Shown: positions 38,295-48,489, counted from the first letter of the stretch. The stretch: 64,000 nucleotides of DNA from Kosakonia sp. BYX6 (GCF_038449125.1 NZ_CP151800.1:96406-160405); one strand, 5' to 3'. Notes: generated by a model from the letters alone, not told the origin. A program made the numbers and translations.

Positions 38295-40016
38295 TCAAAA
38301 CCTGACCGCATCACCGACCACTTCATCACGTGCCGCTATTACACAATCCAGCACGTGCTTCATCAACTCCGGCGTCAAATGGGTGTTCATGATATAGATT
38401 TTTAGCGCGTACACCTTTGCCTCGGGGTCGGCCGCGTCGCGGTTATATTCAGTGACGCAAAACCCGGTGGTGAAACTCATATAGGGCGTGAACTTACCGT
38501 TAATTTGCTTTCCGGTGCGAAACCATTGATAGAGTTTATTGCCAATATCCTGCGTCAACTGATTGTGGGCCAACAGTTGCGGTTTCCAGGCCGGATCGCA
38601 AAGCTCCTGCTGATATTGCTGCTCCGCCTCAACACCCTTCGGGTAGATGCGAAACAGGGTGACCATGCCATGATCGTTGGCGTTGACGCATACTGTGGCG
38701 CTCTCAGTGTTCAGCAGGTTACGCAGCGCGTGGTGATTTTCCATAATCGTGCCAAGAATGGCCTGAAATCCCTCATAACCGAAATATTTCATCGTCGCCC
38801 AACCCGCCAGCGCGCCGGTTGCCGCGCGCGAGGCTTCGAGCGTGTAATCGTACGGATTGTATTCTGTGCGTGACTGCAAATAAGCCGAACCGGGACGCTG
38901 GAGAAGGGTTTCAAACTCGCTAGCATCGCGATAAGCAAACATGCTGCTGATATAGGGCGCGAAGCCCGCTTTGTGAAAATCAAAACCAATCGCGTCGGCG
39001 TATTTCATGTTTTGCAGAGCACGGTAGTTGTTTTTCATAAACGGCAACAACGCTTCGGTAAATTGCAGCGGATTGCGCGTAAAGTCATATTTCTGGAACG
39101 CCAGCCAGGACCAACTGGTCACCGCATCGCAATAGAGTAACGCCCGGCCATAGGGTGCAGCATTGCGATAGCGATCTAATAAACGGCGAACGCCCGCAAC
39201 CGGATCGAAAGCATTGGCGTCGGTCGTTCCCATGGTGCAAACCACCGAGGCGACAGGAATATTTTGCATCCGCAGAGCAATAAGCACTGACTCCAGATCC
39301 TTGAGATCCATCGCATTGGTCTTCGGATCGGTTTTGATGCGTATGACATTATTCATTCCCAGGCCGGCCCAATCCGTGCTGTTCATCATGGTGTAGTGCG
39401 CCTGTTGCGAACAGAGGATTTTGGCGTCGGTACGTATGCCTTCCTCCCTGGAATTGGGCAGCACGCGGGTTAGCGCGTACTTAACGTGATAGGTCCAACA
39501 ACCGGAGCCTCCGTAGGTGTAAACCCCGCCAGCACGTTGCGCATCCCAACCTACTAAATTTGCCAGCATCCCGGCACTTTCTAATTCTGCGCGTTGCACA
39601 TTCCATGCATATTCCCCCGATAGCATATTTGGCGAAAATACCTGTGCCATGATCCCGGCAATGATTGAAGCGGTATTTCCCGGCGGAATGGTATTGCACA
39701 TGGCAAGAGGATGACCCCAATTAGGCATCCCATTAAATAATGCAACCGTTTCGTTAATTACATCTTCACAGCAGCTGAGTTTGTCTGCTATTTCAGCCGT
39801 CTTTATGCTTTGATAATCAATAGCAAGATCGCCGTTATTTCCTAACCAGGCCGGTCCCTTATTTTCAGGGCGCAATCTATTTATATGATCGATAGCATTA
39901 ACAATATTTTCAGATAAAGCATCTCGTTTATCTCTGAATGCCGAGGGGAAAAGTGAATTCGCAATTTCCTGAAACTTTCTAAATTTATTTGGCGAGCTTT
40001 CATTAATGTTATTCAT
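38295..40016 (-). CDS. Pyridoxal-phosphate-dependent decarboxylase (group II)
   Basis: A 573-residue protein of the glutamate/aromatic-amino-acid decarboxylase superfamily. Supporting motifs are GNTASIIAGIMAQVF and GGVYTYGGSGCWTYHVKYAL (cofactor phosphate region), YCDAVTSWSW (the Asp that pairs with the pyridine ring), and DAIGFDFHKAGFAPY, in which K349 is the expected Schiff-base lysine. Substrate cannot be told from sequence. It is the second gene of a two-gene minus-strand unit with an acetyltransferase 38 bp upstream, which suggests making and then acylating an amine, or the reverse. It converges with toxin 2 and lies between the cargo genes and selC. Confidence 0.82.
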   Translation of the reverse strand: MNNINESSPNKFRKFQEIANSLFPSAFRDKRDALSENIVNAIDHINRLRPENKGPAWLGNNGDLAIDYQSIKTAEIADKLSCCEDVINETVALFNGMPNWGHPLAMCNTIPPGNTASIIAGIMAQVFSPNMLSGEYAWNVQRAELESAGMLANLVGWDAQRAGGVYTYGGSGCWTYHVKYALTRVLPNSREEGIRTDAKILCSQQAHYTMMNSTDWAGLGMNNVIRIKTDPKTNAMDLKDLESVLIALRMQNIPVASVVCTMGTTDANAFDPVAGVRRLLDRYRNAAPYGRALLYCDAVTSWSWLAFQKYDFTRNPLQFTEALLPFMKNNYRALQNMKYADAIGFDFHKAGFAPYISSMFAYRDASEFETLLQRPGSAYLQSRTEYNPYDYTLEASRAATGALAGWATMKYFGYEGFQAILGTIMENHHALRNLLNTESATVCVNANDHGMVTLFRIYPKGVEAEQQYQQELCDPAWKPQLLAHNQLTQDIGNKLYQWFRTGKQINGKFTPYMSFTTGFCVTEYNRDAADPEAKVYALKIYIMNTHLTPELMKHVLDCVIAARDEVVGDAVRF

Positions 40017-40054
40017 GACAATCCTTTGTGTGAAATTTCTTTATTTAAGCGGAT

Positions 40055-40633
40055 TTATTGTGGGTCTCTTAATATCGGATAAAGTTCCGGAAAACCCTCA
40101 ACACGCAATGGGAATCCCGCATGTCGATAGCCAAGCCGACTGGCAAGTTTTTGTACGCGCGCGGCTGTGCATTCGGCATAACAGGGGATACCCGCTTTGT
40201 CCTGCAGGGCATGAAGCCTGCGGAGTAATGCGGCTATCACGTCGACGCCACATTCATGCCCTGGGATGGCAAGGACAAAAATATAGTAATGCGGTGTTTT
40301 AGGATGATAAGCGCTGAGTTTATGCATTAAGAATGCCATGGCGGCATAATCGGGACTGTATTTGTCCTGAAATTGCTTATAGATTATCTCATCACTGATA
40401 TCATCTGAGTCGTAATGCAAATACATTAATACGCCGCTATTATTCTCATCGATAATAATGCCGCCTTTTCGAAGCGCGACTTCACCATAAATTCGAAAGA
40501 AACTGCGCAGTGCATCTTTTCGCCTTTCCGGAACCGGAAAAGCCGATTTAATAAGGACATCGTCATAAAATGCCTCTGCGAGCAGATCACATACCATATC
40601 GATATCTGAATAAGCAGCATCCCTTACATTCAT
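40055..40633 (-). CDS. GNAT-family N-acetyltransferase
   Basis: A 192-residue protein. The N-terminal MNVRDAAYSDIDMVCDLLAEAF is typical of GNAT strand 1/helix 1. The central YYIFVLAIPGHECGVDVIAALL region corresponds to beta 4 and the acetyl-CoA loop, and the C-terminal CTAARVQKLASRLGYRHAGF is the usual GNAT ending. ATG at 40633 follows GAGGAAG on the minus strand. It is the first gene of the unit with the PLP decarboxylase. Substrate is unknown; an amine or amino acid handled by the decarboxylase is the simplest guess. Confidence 0.78.
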   Translation of the reverse strand: MNVRDAAYSDIDMVCDLLAEAFYDDVLIKSAFPVPERRKDALRSFFRIYGEVALRKGGIIIDENNSGVLMYLHYDSDDISDEIIYKQFQDKYSPDYAAMAFLMHKLSAYHPKTPHYYIFVLAIPGHECGVDVIAALLRRLHALQDKAGIPCYAECTAARVQKLASRLGYRHAGFPLRVEGFPELYPILRDPQ

Positions 40634-40994
40634 TATTCTTCCTCAGTTGAATAGTTTTATATAAATGCTTTATTAATTATGCCTGATGATTCTCGTGGCA
40701 TTTATATGCGATGGGGAAGATAACATGGATAATAAAGAAGTGGATTGCTGAAACTTCTGAAATTAAATAGAGGTGTTAGCGATGCGATTAACGCCGGAAG
40801 CGGAAAGAAAATTAAACATCGTTGCAATAAAAAATGGGACTTGCGTCCAAGATTTTCAATTATTCGGCATAATTGAACAACGGCTTTATCGAAATATTAG
40901 CGACTTAACTTTTTTATTTAATGGTTTCTCAGAGAGGGTTACTTAAAAAAAGTGGCGCATGCTTAGATATATTGAATTAAGAGGCAATTGACTT
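40634..40994. other. 361-bp AT-rich spacer at the island edge
   Basis: Stretch between the acetyltransferase start and the 3' end of selC. It should hold the promoter of the minus-strand acetyltransferase-decarboxylase unit and, if the left region is a selC island, the attachment junction. I see no integrase, insertion sequence or tRNA fragment. One short + strand ORF is listed separately. Confidence 0.5.
40782..40946 (+). CDS. Small hypothetical protein, 54 residues
   Basis: ATG with an AGAGGTG ribosome-like site upstream, encoding MRLTPEAERKLNIVAIKNG... and ending FSERVT. Charged N-terminus and no membrane segment. I recognise no family. It may be a real small gene, the remains of a longer one, or chance, given its AT-rich setting next to selC. 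Confidence 0.3.
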   Translation: MRLTPEAERKLNIVAIKNGTCVQDFQLFGIIEQRLYRNISDLTFLFNGFSERVT

Positions 40995-41089
40995 TGGCGG
41001 AAGATCACAGGAGTCGAACCTGCCCGGGACCGCTGGCGGCCCCAACTGGATTTGAAGTCCAGCCACCTCACCGGAGATGACGATCTTCC
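40995..41089 (-). tRNA. selC: tRNA-Sec (UCA anticodon), selenocysteine insertion
   Basis: The 95-nt minus-strand sequence starts GGAAGATCGTCATCTCCGG and ends ATCTTCCGCCA with encoded CCA. It has the anticodon stem-loop CTGGACTTCAAATCCAG, the long variable arm GGGGCCGCCAGCGGTCCC and the eight-base acceptor stem of bacterial tRNA-Sec, and matches E. coli selC almost base for base. It decodes UGA as selenocysteine. Its 3' end points at the accessory region, as expected for a selC integration site. yicJ is divergent, as in E. coli. Confidence 0.97.
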
Positions 41090-41120
41090 GCGCCTGCATT
41101 GCTACATGGAGGCGGGGCGC

Positions 41121-41126
41121 ATTATA
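41121..41126 (-). promoter_or_regulatory. selC promoter -10 element
   Basis: TATAAT on the minus strand followed by a GC-rich discriminator (GCGCCCCGCC), the arrangement usual for stable-RNA promoters. The tRNA begins 31 bp downstream. The -35 region (around 41142-41149) is a poor match. Confidence 0.6.
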
Positions 41127-41378
41127 GCTACTTTCAGACATTTACCACATCCCCCCACCATAAATTTTCTCATTGTGCTTCCGCTTTCTATGGCCGTTTC
41201 AGATAAATCTCTATCTTTTCCATTGCTTAGCTTTTTTGCATCCTTTAATGGAACCGCGTTCACAGAAAAGAAGAAACGTAATCTGATAACAAGAAATCGC
41301 AATATCCGCCTCAAAAGCGATCGTTTACAACGTTTGGAACCGCTATCAGCATGTTTTTCAGGCGTTAAGGAAACAAAA

Positions 41379-42770
41379 ATGGACAGTCAGCTTATTTCTG
41401 TAAAAGAAAAGATTGGCTACGGAATGGGTGATGCCGCCAGCCATATCGTCTTTGATAACGTAATGCTGTACATGATGTTTTTCTACACCGATATCTTCGG
41501 CATCCCCGCCGGGTTTGTCGGCACCATGTTCCTGCTGGCGCGCGCCTTAGACGCCATTTCTGACCCTTGCATGGGCCTGCTCGCCGACCGCACGCGTAGC
41601 CGCTGGGGTAAGTTTCGCCCGTGGATTATCTTTGGTGCGCTTCCTTTTGGCGTTGTCTGCGTACTCGCCTACAGCACGCCGGATCTCAGCCTCAACGGCA
41701 AAATGCTCTATGCTGCTGTAACTTATACGTTACTCACCCTGCTTTACACCGTGGTCAATATTCCGTACTGCGCCCTCGGCGGCGTTATCACGAACGATCC
41801 GCAACAGCGAATCTCGCTGCAATCCTGGCGCTTCGTGCTGGCAACCGCAGGCGGCATGCTCTCGACGGTACTGATGATGCCGCTGGTTAAGTTGATCGGC
41901 GGCGAAGACAAAATCGCTGGCTTCCAGGGCGGGATTGCGGTGCTTTCCGTCGTCGCCTTTATGATGCTGGCGTTTTGCTTCTTCACCACCAAAGAGCGTA
42001 TTCAGGCGCCGCCGAGCACCACGGCCATGCGCGAAGATTTGCGTGATATCTGGCAAAACGACCAGTGGCGCATCGTGGGGATGCTGACCATCCTCAACAT
42101 TCTCGCGGTCTGCGTACGCGGTGGCGCAATGATGTATTACGTCACTTGGATCATGGGTGATGCCGCTATTTTTACCGCCTTCCTCACCACTTACTGCGTC
42201 GGCAACTTGATCGGCAGTGCACTGGCGAAACCACTCACCGACTGGAAATGCAAAGTCACTATCTTCTGGTGGACCAACGCCGCGCTCACCGTCTTGAGCA
42301 TCGCCATGTTCTTTATCCCGATTCAGGCCAGTGTCACCATGTTCGCCTTTATCTTTGTCATTGGCGTGCTGCACCAGCTTGTTACCCCGATCCAGTGGGT
42401 GATGATGTCCGATACCGTCGATTACGGCGAATGGTGCAACGGCAAACGCCTGACGGGCATCAGCTTTGCCGGCACGTTGTTCGTGTTGAAACTTGGTCTG
42501 GCACTTGGCGGCGCGCTGATTGGCTGGGCGCTGGCAGGCGGCGGCTACAATGCCACAGCGCAAAGCCAGAACAGCGCCACCATCAGCATTATCATCGCAT
42601 TGTTCACCCTCGTTCCAGCAGTCTGTTACTTGCTGAGCGCCGTCATCGCCAAACGCTATTACACCCTGAAAACCCCAGTCCTGAAATCGATCATGGCGCA
42701 ACTGGCGCGTGGGGAGCACCGCAGTCAGCAAGGGTTTAGCCGCGTCTCTACCCGGGAAGAATTACTGTAA
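41379..42770 (+). CDS. yicJ: YicJ glycoside transporter, GPH/MFS family
   Basis: A 463-residue, about 12-helix inner-membrane symporter. The sequence from [16 protein letters not shown] onward follows E. coli YicJ closely, including [18 protein letters not shown], the MFS loop [13 protein letters not shown] and [17 protein letters not shown]. It is thought to take up the xyloside substrate of the adjacent alpha-xylosidase. ATG at 41379 with TAAGGA upstream is chosen; the open frame further left runs through selC and is not coding. The gene is 10 bp from yicI, so the two form an operon. Confidence 0.95.
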   Translation: MDSQLISVKEKIGYGMGDAASHIVFDNVMLYMMFFYTDIFGIPAGFVGTMFLLARALDAISDPCMGLLADRTRSRWGKFRPWIIFGALPFGVVCVLAYSTPDLSLNGKMLYAAVTYTLLTLLYTVVNIPYCALGGVITNDPQQRISLQSWRFVLATAGGMLSTVLMMPLVKLIGGEDKIAGFQGGIAVLSVVAFMMLAFCFFTTKERIQAPPSTTAMREDLRDIWQNDQWRIVGMLTILNILAVCVRGGAMMYYVTWIMGDAAIFTAFLTTYCVGNLIGSALAKPLTDWKCKVTIFWWTNAALTVLSIAMFFIPIQASVTMFAFIFVIGVLHQLVTPIQWVMMSDTVDYGEWCNGKRLTGISFAGTLFVLKLGLALGGALIGWALAGGGYNATAQSQNSATISIIIALFTLVPAVCYLLSAVIAKRYYTLKTPVLKSIMAQLARGEHRSQQGFSRVSTREELL

Positions 42771-42780
42771 GGAGCAACGC

Positions 42781-45099
42781 ATGAAAATTAGTGATGGCAA
42801 CTGGCTTATCCAGCCGGGTCTGACATTAATTCAGCCTGTTCAGGTGTTCGACGTTGAACAGCAGGGTAATGAGATGGTGGTGTATGCCGCGCCGCGCGAT
42901 GTGCGTGAGCGAACCTGGCAATTGGACACGCCGCTGTTCACGCTGCGCTTTTCCTCGCCGCAGGAAGGCATCATCGGCGTGCGCATTGAGCACTTTCAAG
43001 GCGTGGTGGATAACGGGCCACACTTTCCGCTCAACATTGTGCAAAACGTCCCGGTGGAAATGCGCAACACGGATGAGTTCGCCGAATTGCAAAGCGGCAC
43101 GCTCACTGTGCGGGTGGGCAAAGGCGAAAATTGGGCGCTCGATTTTCTGCGCGGTGACGTGCGTATTACCGGTAGCCAGCTAAAAAACAACGGTTATGTG
43201 CAAGACGGCAACAATGGGCGTAACTATCTGTTTGAGCGGCTCGACTTAGGTGTGGGTGAAACCGTGTATGGACTCGGCGAGCGCTTTACTGCGTTGGTGC
43301 GCAATGGCCAGTCGGTGGAAACCTGGAACCGCGACGGCGGCACAAGCACTGAGCAATCCTACAAAAATATCCCGTTTTACCTCACCAATCGCGGCTATGG
43401 TGTGCTGGTGAATCACCCGGAAGCGGTGGAATTTGAAATCGGTTCGGAGAAAGTCAGCAAAGTGCAGTTCAGCGTCGAAGGGGAGTATCTGGAATATTTC
43501 GTTATCGACGGCCCCACTCCGCAAGATGTCCTGAACCGTTATACCCGCTTTACTGGCCGTCCGGCGTTGCCGCCCGCGTGGTCGTTCGGCTTGTGGCTTA
43601 CCACCTCGTTTACCACCAACTACGACGAAGTGACGGTGAACAGCTTTATTGATGGCATGGCTGAGCGCCAGTTGCCGCTGCATGTTTTCCACTTCGACTG
43701 TTTCTGGATGAAAGCTTTCCAGTGGTGCGATTTCGAATGGGATCCGCTGACTTTCCCGGACCCGGAAGGGATGATCAAGCGCCTGAAAGCGCGCGGGCTG
43801 AAAATCTGTGTCTGGATTAACCCCTACATCGGCCAGAAATCCCCGATTTTCCGCGAATTAAAAGAGAAGGGTTACCTGCTAAAACGTGCGGACGGGTCGC
43901 TGTGGCAGTGGGATAAATGGCAGCCAGGGCTGGCGATTTATGACTTCACCAACCCGGAAGCCTGCCGGTGGTATGCCGACAAGCTTAAAGGCCTGGTGGC
44001 AATGGGCGTAGACTGCTTCAAAACAGATTTCGGCGAGCGCATCCCAACGGATGTGGTATGGCATAACGGCGCTTGCCCGCAAAAAATGCATAACCACTAT
44101 GCCTACATTTATAACGAGCTGGTGTGGAACGTGCTGAAAGAAACCGTTGGTGAGCAGGAAGCGGTGCTGTTTGCTCGCTCGGCTTCCGTCGGTGCGCAAC
44201 AATTTCCAGTGCACTGGGGTGGCGACTGCTACGCCAATTATGAATCGATGGCGGAAAGCCTGCGCGGCGGGCTGTCCATTGGTCTTTCCGGTTTTGGCTT
44301 CTGGAGCCATGATATCGGCGGCTTCGAAAACACCGCGCCTGCCCATGTCTATAAACGCTGGTGCGCATTCGGCTTACTCTCCAGTCATAGTCGCTTGCAT
44401 GGCAGCAAATCCTACCGTGTGCCGTGGGCCTACGATGAAGAGTCCTGCGATGTGGTGCGCCATTTCACCCAACTGAAATGCCGCCTGATGCCCTATCTTT
44501 ACCGCCAGGCTGCGCTCGCCAGCGAGTTTGGTTTACCGATGATGCGCGCCATGATGCTGGCTTTTCCGGACGATCCGGCCTGCGATTACCTCGACCGCCA
44601 GTATATGCTCGGTGATGCGCTGCTGGTTGCACCGGTGTTTAGCGAAGCGGGAGATGTGCAGTTTTATCTGCCGGAAGGGCGTTGGACGCACTTGTGGTAC
44701 AACGACACGATCAACGGCAGCCGCTGGCATAAACAGCGTCACGACTTTATGAGCCTGCCGGTTTACGTTCGTGAGAATACGTTGTTGGCGCTGGGTAATA
44801 ACGATCAACGCCCGGATTATGCCTGGCATCACGACACCGCGTTCCAGCTATTTGCATTGGAGGATGGGCGAGAAACGCTATGCGAAATCCCCGATGACAA
44901 AGGTGCGGTTATCTTCTGCCTGCACGCGAAACGTGAAGCAGGCGTAATTAATGTACGCGCCGAAGGCGAGGGGCAGGGTTGGACACTGTGCCTGCGTAAT
45001 ATCACGAAGATAGCAAGCGTGGAAGGCGCGACGCAGGCGAGCAGTGAACTTGGCGTCGTGATCACACCGCAGGGCGGTGAAATCCGCATCGCGCTTTAA
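42781..45099 (+). CDS. yicI: Alpha-xylosidase YicI (GH31)
   Basis: A 772-residue cytoplasmic glycoside hydrolase, same length as E. coli YicI. It releases alpha-linked xylose from isoprimeverose-type disaccharides. The GH31 nucleophile is D416 in [11 protein letters not shown] and the acid/base is D482 in [12 protein letters not shown]; both positions match the E. coli enzyme. TAAGGAG precedes ATG at 42781. It is co-transcribed with yicJ, and a REP pair follows the stop. Confidence 0.97.
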   Translation: MKISDGNWLIQPGLTLIQPVQVFDVEQQGNEMVVYAAPRDVRERTWQLDTPLFTLRFSSPQEGIIGVRIEHFQGVVDNGPHFPLNIVQNVPVEMRNTDEFAELQSGTLTVRVGKGENWALDFLRGDVRITGSQLKNNGYVQDGNNGRNYLFERLDLGVGETVYGLGERFTALVRNGQSVETWNRDGGTSTEQSYKNIPFYLTNRGYGVLVNHPEAVEFEIGSEKVSKVQFSVEGEYLEYFVIDGPTPQDVLNRYTRFTGRPALPPAWSFGLWLTTSFTTNYDEVTVNSFIDGMAERQLPLHVFHFDCFWMKAFQWCDFEWDPLTFPDPEGMIKRLKARGLKICVWINPYIGQKSPIFRELKEKGYLLKRADGSLWQWDKWQPGLAIYDFTNPEACRWYADKLKGLVAMGVDCFKTDFGERIPTDVVWHNGACPQKMHNHYAYIYNELVWNVLKETVGEQEAVLFARSASVGAQQFPVHWGGDCYANYESMAESLRGGLSIGLSGFGFWSHDIGGFENTAPAHVYKRWCAFGLLSSHSRLHGSKSYRVPWAYDEESCDVVRHFTQLKCRLMPYLYRQAALASEFGLPMMRAMMLAFPDDPACDYLDRQYMLGDALLVAPVFSEAGDVQFYLPEGRWTHLWYNDTINGSRWHKQRHDFMSLPVYVRENTLLALGNNDQRPDYAWHHDTAFQLFALEDGRETLCEIPDDKGAVIFCLHAKREAGVINVRAEGEGQGWTLCLRNITKIASVEGATQASSELGVVITPQGGEIRIAL

Positions 45100-45106
45100 G
45101 GAAGTT

Positions 45107-45179
45107 GCCCGGTGGCGCTGCGCTTACCGGGCCTATGAACTTCAAATCGTAGATCGGATAAACGTTAGCGCCATCCGAC
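45107..45179. repeat. REP/BIME element (two REP-type inverted repeats)
   Basis: Two hairpin units lie between the convergent ends of yicI and yicH: GCCCGGTGGCGCTGCGCTTACCGGGC (first and last seven bases pair, 45107-45132) and TCGGAT...ATCCGA (45154-45178 region). Sequence and placement are those of enterobacterial REP elements, which often stabilise mRNA 3' ends or act as gyrase/IHF sites. Confidence 0.8.
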
Positions 45180-45188
45180 AATTGTGGG

Positions 45189-46913
45189 TCAGGGTGTCGC
45201 CTGAGTTGGTGTTTCAACTGGTGGCGCAACAACGGCGCCGGATACGACGCCACCGTGCATGCTCTGTTTAACCTGCTGTTTTTGCGCATTCAAAACCTGC
45301 AACTCACCGTTGACGGATGGTTTTAACGGCGCGTCGGCGCGTACACTGCCGCTGGCGGTCAGTTGCAGATTGCCGTTGCCACTTATCGGCAGCGCTGGCC
45401 AGCCCCATTCCTGCAACACATTCACCGGCACGCCGCGTCCGTTCAGGCTGAGGTTCACGCGGCGATCCGGCGTTTGCGCAACCACCGCTCTGGTTTCCAG
45501 CAAGCCCTGGCCGGTAAACGCGCTCAACTCGGTGACATTGACCGTGCTGTTGTTGGCGTTAAGCGCCAATGATGGGCGGCGAACATCCACGCGGTTAAAT
45601 GTCGCGGCAGCGGCATTCAGTTTTGCTGAGCCGCCCCACACGCCCCATTGGCGTTCACGCACCAGTTGCAAGTTGTCGCCGTAACCATCCAGCGCCGTAA
45701 GCTGCCACGGGAAGGTCGAGTCGATATCAATCACCAGGTTACGGCTCGCGCTGAATTTTTTCAGGACCAGGCTGTTCAGCCATGGCGGTAGCTCATCCAT
45801 CCACAACTGTTTCCAGTTATCCGGCAGCGTGTATTCCAGCCCGGCAAAAGCGGCGTCGTCCAGCACCAGTGCATTTCCGTTGCGATACCAGTTACCGGAA
45901 GTGCGCACCATGCCGTTTTCCCAGCGCGACGTGAACTGTTGCAGCTCAATGCCCTGCGGCGAGAAGTTGGCATTCAGAATGGGATCAAACAGATGCAGCG
46001 ATCCGTAGATAAACTCGTTGGCATTCATCGACAGCCGACCGTCTTCGCTTTTCCAGTCGCCTTTCACCAGCGTCAGGTTGCGCAAACTCAAATCAAGATC
46101 GGTCACCGCCCACTCCGGCCCTTGCAAGCGGGCATCCGTTACTTCTACCCGGCCAATTTGCAGAGAAGGCAGAGTGGTGAGCGGCGCGAAGAAATCGAGC
46201 AGGGATTTATCACTTTGCAGGCGGATATCATTGAGGCGCAAATTATTCACCACCCAACTGCCATCTGCGCCGCGTTGCGCATCGCCGGTGAGCGAACCTC
46301 GCGCCATATCCGCGCCAATGGTGGTGAGCGTTACCACATCTTTATCGATACTGCCCTGAATTAATACATTACTGGCAGGAACGCCGTTTAACGTCAGCGA
46401 TCCGGCGCTCATCTGAATCTGCGCTTTACTGCCAATCACATTCCCCGCGACGGGCTCCCAGGGCGCAACGCCACCGGTAACGCGCTGCGCACTCAGATCC
46501 CAGCCGGTGGTCGGGCTGTTAAACGCCATATTGCTTAATTGCAGGCGGTCAGATTTGAAAGGAAGTGGCGCGGCGGCCGGGGAGAGATTCAGCGTTCCAT
46601 CCTGTAACAGAATGGTGTCGGCGTGCAGTGGATCGGTCAACTGTCGGCTACTCAGGCCAATATCAACCATTTTCGCATCCAGCGTGGCGGGTTTGCCTTT
46701 GCGGCCGAAATTCACATTTTTCAACAACACATGCGACGGGGAAGAGAAGCGGTGATCCATCGCTTCAAAGGTGAGGTGGTAGTCGCTGTTATCGCTTACC
46801 CATTTGCTGACCTGTGTCGCGCCCCAGCGCGTTTGCAGCAGAAAATAGCACGTCAACATCGCCACAAGCAGGACGATAACGACAACAAGTAGCAGCTTTC
46901 CAATAAATTTCAT
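45189..46913 (-). CDS. yicH: AsmA-family protein YicH
   Basis: A 574-residue protein with one N-terminal membrane helix (KLLLVVVIVLLVAMLTCYFLL) and a long periplasmic beta-rich region of AsmA type (YHLTFEAMDHRFSSPSHVLLKNV near the start, AsmA_2-like repeats, and VLQEWGWPALPISGNGNLQL near the end). AsmA-like proteins form bridge structures for lipid traffic between membranes; the exact role of YicH is not established. ATG at 46913 gives the MKFIGK start; the longer open frame is rejected. Length is close to E. coli YicH (569). Confidence 0.93.
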   Translation of the reverse strand: MKFIGKLLLVVVIVLLVAMLTCYFLLQTRWGATQVSKWVSDNSDYHLTFEAMDHRFSSPSHVLLKNVNFGRKGKPATLDAKMVDIGLSSRQLTDPLHADTILLQDGTLNLSPAAAPLPFKSDRLQLSNMAFNSPTTGWDLSAQRVTGGVAPWEPVAGNVIGSKAQIQMSAGSLTLNGVPASNVLIQGSIDKDVVTLTTIGADMARGSLTGDAQRGADGSWVVNNLRLNDIRLQSDKSLLDFFAPLTTLPSLQIGRVEVTDARLQGPEWAVTDLDLSLRNLTLVKGDWKSEDGRLSMNANEFIYGSLHLFDPILNANFSPQGIELQQFTSRWENGMVRTSGNWYRNGNALVLDDAAFAGLEYTLPDNWKQLWMDELPPWLNSLVLKKFSASRNLVIDIDSTFPWQLTALDGYGDNLQLVRERQWGVWGGSAKLNAAAATFNRVDVRRPSLALNANNSTVNVTELSAFTGQGLLETRAVVAQTPDRRVNLSLNGRGVPVNVLQEWGWPALPISGNGNLQLTASGSVRADAPLKPSVNGELQVLNAQKQQVKQSMHGGVVSGAVVAPPVETPTQATP

Positions 46914-47000
46914 GATCTTCCATCCCCGAAGTGTCAATCAGGCAGTTATGCACGATTTATGCGCAATGCTCAAGGGCGGAATGATGAAAGGAGATGACAG

Positions 47001-47026
47001 CGGCAACGGGGGGCGCCCCATTGCCG
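47001..47026 (-). terminator. GC-rich hairpin after xanP
   Basis: CGGCAA (47001-47006) pairs with TTGCCG (47021-47026), with an inner GGGGCGCCCC palindrome, 10 bp past the xanP stop. There is no T-run on the minus strand, so it may be a Rho-dependent or mRNA-stabilising structure rather than an intrinsic terminator. Confidence 0.45.
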
Positions 47027-47035
47027 CGGGGTTAA

Positions 47036-48421
47036 TCAGTTTTTCTCTGGCGGAAAAATCAGATTCAATACGATAGCGGTGATACCACCTGCGGCAATGC
47101 CGGAAGAGAGCAGGTTTTTCAGCCAGTCCGGCGCGAATTGCAGGATTTGCGGCTGTTGAGAAACACCCAGACCCACGGCCAGCGATAGCGCGATAATCAG
47201 GATCGCGCGGCGGTTCAGCGGCTCGCGGGAGACGATACGCACACCGGATGCGGCGATGGTGCCGAACATAACCAGTGTTGCGCCGCCTAGCACCGGCTCC
47301 GGCAATTGCTGTACAAACGCACTCACTGCTGGGAACAGGCCGAGCACGATCAGCATCAGCGCGATGAAGAAACCGATGTAGCGGCTGGCAACGCCGGTCA
47401 ACTGGATAACGCCGTTGTTCTGGCCAAAGCAGGAGTTCGGGAAGGTATTGAACACCGCAGAAACGAAGGAGTTGAGGCCATTCGCCAGTACGCCGCCTTT
47501 CAGGCGTTTCATATACAGCGGGCCAGCGACCGGTTGCTCGGAAACGTCAGACGTCGCGGTGATATCTCCGATGGTTTCCAGCGAGGTGATCATGAACACC
47601 AGCATCAGCGGCGGCAGCAGGCTCCAGTCAATGCTCAGGCCGTAATAGAGCGGTGTGGGCACCATAAAGTTGTCGGTCGGCGCGCTATATTCCGGCAGCA
47701 TGCCCATAAACATCGCCAGCACATACCCGGCCGCCATGGCGATCACCAGCGAGGCAATACGCAGGTACGGGTTGCGTTGGCGGTTAAGCAGAATAATCAG
47801 CCCCAGCACGACCCCTGCCAGCAGCAGATTTTTCGGTGCGCCGAAGGTATGGTTGCCCATTGCCGCGAAGCCACCGCCGACGGAAGTCAGGCCTACCTGA
47901 ATCAGCGACAGGCCGATAATCATCACCACCACGCCGGAAACCAGCGGGGTAATAATGCGGCGTGCCAGCGGCAGAATGCGCGAGATAACCATTTCAGTGC
48001 AACTTGCCAGCATCAGGGTGCCGAACAGTGCCGCCATCATCGTGGGGACATCCGCCCCGCCGGTTTTCAGCGCGGTTCCGCCCATAATCAATGGCGCAAC
48101 AAAGTTGAAACTGGTGCCCTGAATCGACAGCAGACCGGACCCCACCGGACCCCAGGCTTTGATTTGAATGATAGAAGCAACGCCGGATGCGAACAGCGAC
48201 ATGCTGATGATGTGCTGAGTGTCCTGAGCCGGCAAACCCAGCGCCTGGCAAATCAACAACGCGGGCGTGATAACGCCAACAAACATCGCCAGCAGGTGTT
48301 GCAGCGCGGCAAACAGGGTTTGCGGCAGCGGCGGGCGGTCTTCAAGGCGATAGATCAGTTCGCTGGGTTGCGTCTGCGCAACCGGTTGCGCATTTTCGGA
48401 CTCGATGGTGTTTACGGACAT
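47036..48421 (-). CDS. xanP: Xanthine permease XanP (NCS2 family)
   Basis: A 461-residue inner-membrane proton:xanthine symporter. It follows E. coli XanP nearly throughout: [33 protein letters not shown], the NCS2 signature around [11 protein letters not shown], and [22 protein letters not shown] at 48421 ([13 protein letters not shown]) matches the E. coli start; the upstream in-frame ATG is rejected. In E. coli gltS lies between recG and xanP; here the gap is 124 bp without it. A PurR-like operator overlaps its promoter. Confidence 0.96.
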   Translation of the reverse strand: MSVNTIESENAQPVAQTQPSELIYRLEDRPPLPQTLFAALQHLLAMFVGVITPALLICQALGLPAQDTQHIISMSLFASGVASIIQIKAWGPVGSGLLSIQGTSFNFVAPLIMGGTALKTGGADVPTMMAALFGTLMLASCTEMVISRILPLARRIITPLVSGVVVMIIGLSLIQVGLTSVGGGFAAMGNHTFGAPKNLLLAGVVLGLIILLNRQRNPYLRIASLVIAMAAGYVLAMFMGMLPEYSAPTDNFMVPTPLYYGLSIDWSLLPPLMLVFMITSLETIGDITATSDVSEQPVAGPLYMKRLKGGVLANGLNSFVSAVFNTFPNSCFGQNNGVIQLTGVASRYIGFFIALMLIVLGLFPAVSAFVQQLPEPVLGGATLVMFGTIAASGVRIVSREPLNRRAILIIALSLAVGLGVSQQPQILQFAPDWLKNLLSSGIAAGGITAIVLNLIFPPEKN

Positions 48422-48451
48422 CTCAAGCAATCCCCTGATGGAAAAGCGCTG

Positions 48452-48489
48452 ATTTTATCGGACTGTTTGGTAAAAGCAAACGGTTGCTA
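48452..48489 (-). promoter_or_regulatory. xanP promoter with PurR-like operator
   Basis: On the minus strand, TTGCTT (48474-48479) and TAAAAT (48452-48457) are 16 bp apart, 31 bp before the xanP start. AAGCAAACGGTTGCTA (48474-48489) matches the palindromic PurR box consensus ACGCAAACGTTTGCGT at 12 of 16 bases and covers the -35 element, the geometry of repression. Purine repression of a xanthine importer is biologically coherent. PurR binding is inferred. Confidence 0.6.

Noticed and set aside
41052-41378. N-terminal extension of yicJ by 109 codons
   Set aside because: The extension runs antisense through selC; the conserved protein begins at ATG 41379 with a ribosome site.
41730-42731. 333-codon minus-strand frame within yicJ
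   Set aside because: Antisense to a well-conserved transporter gene; low-complexity His/Asp/Gln composition, no recognisable domain.
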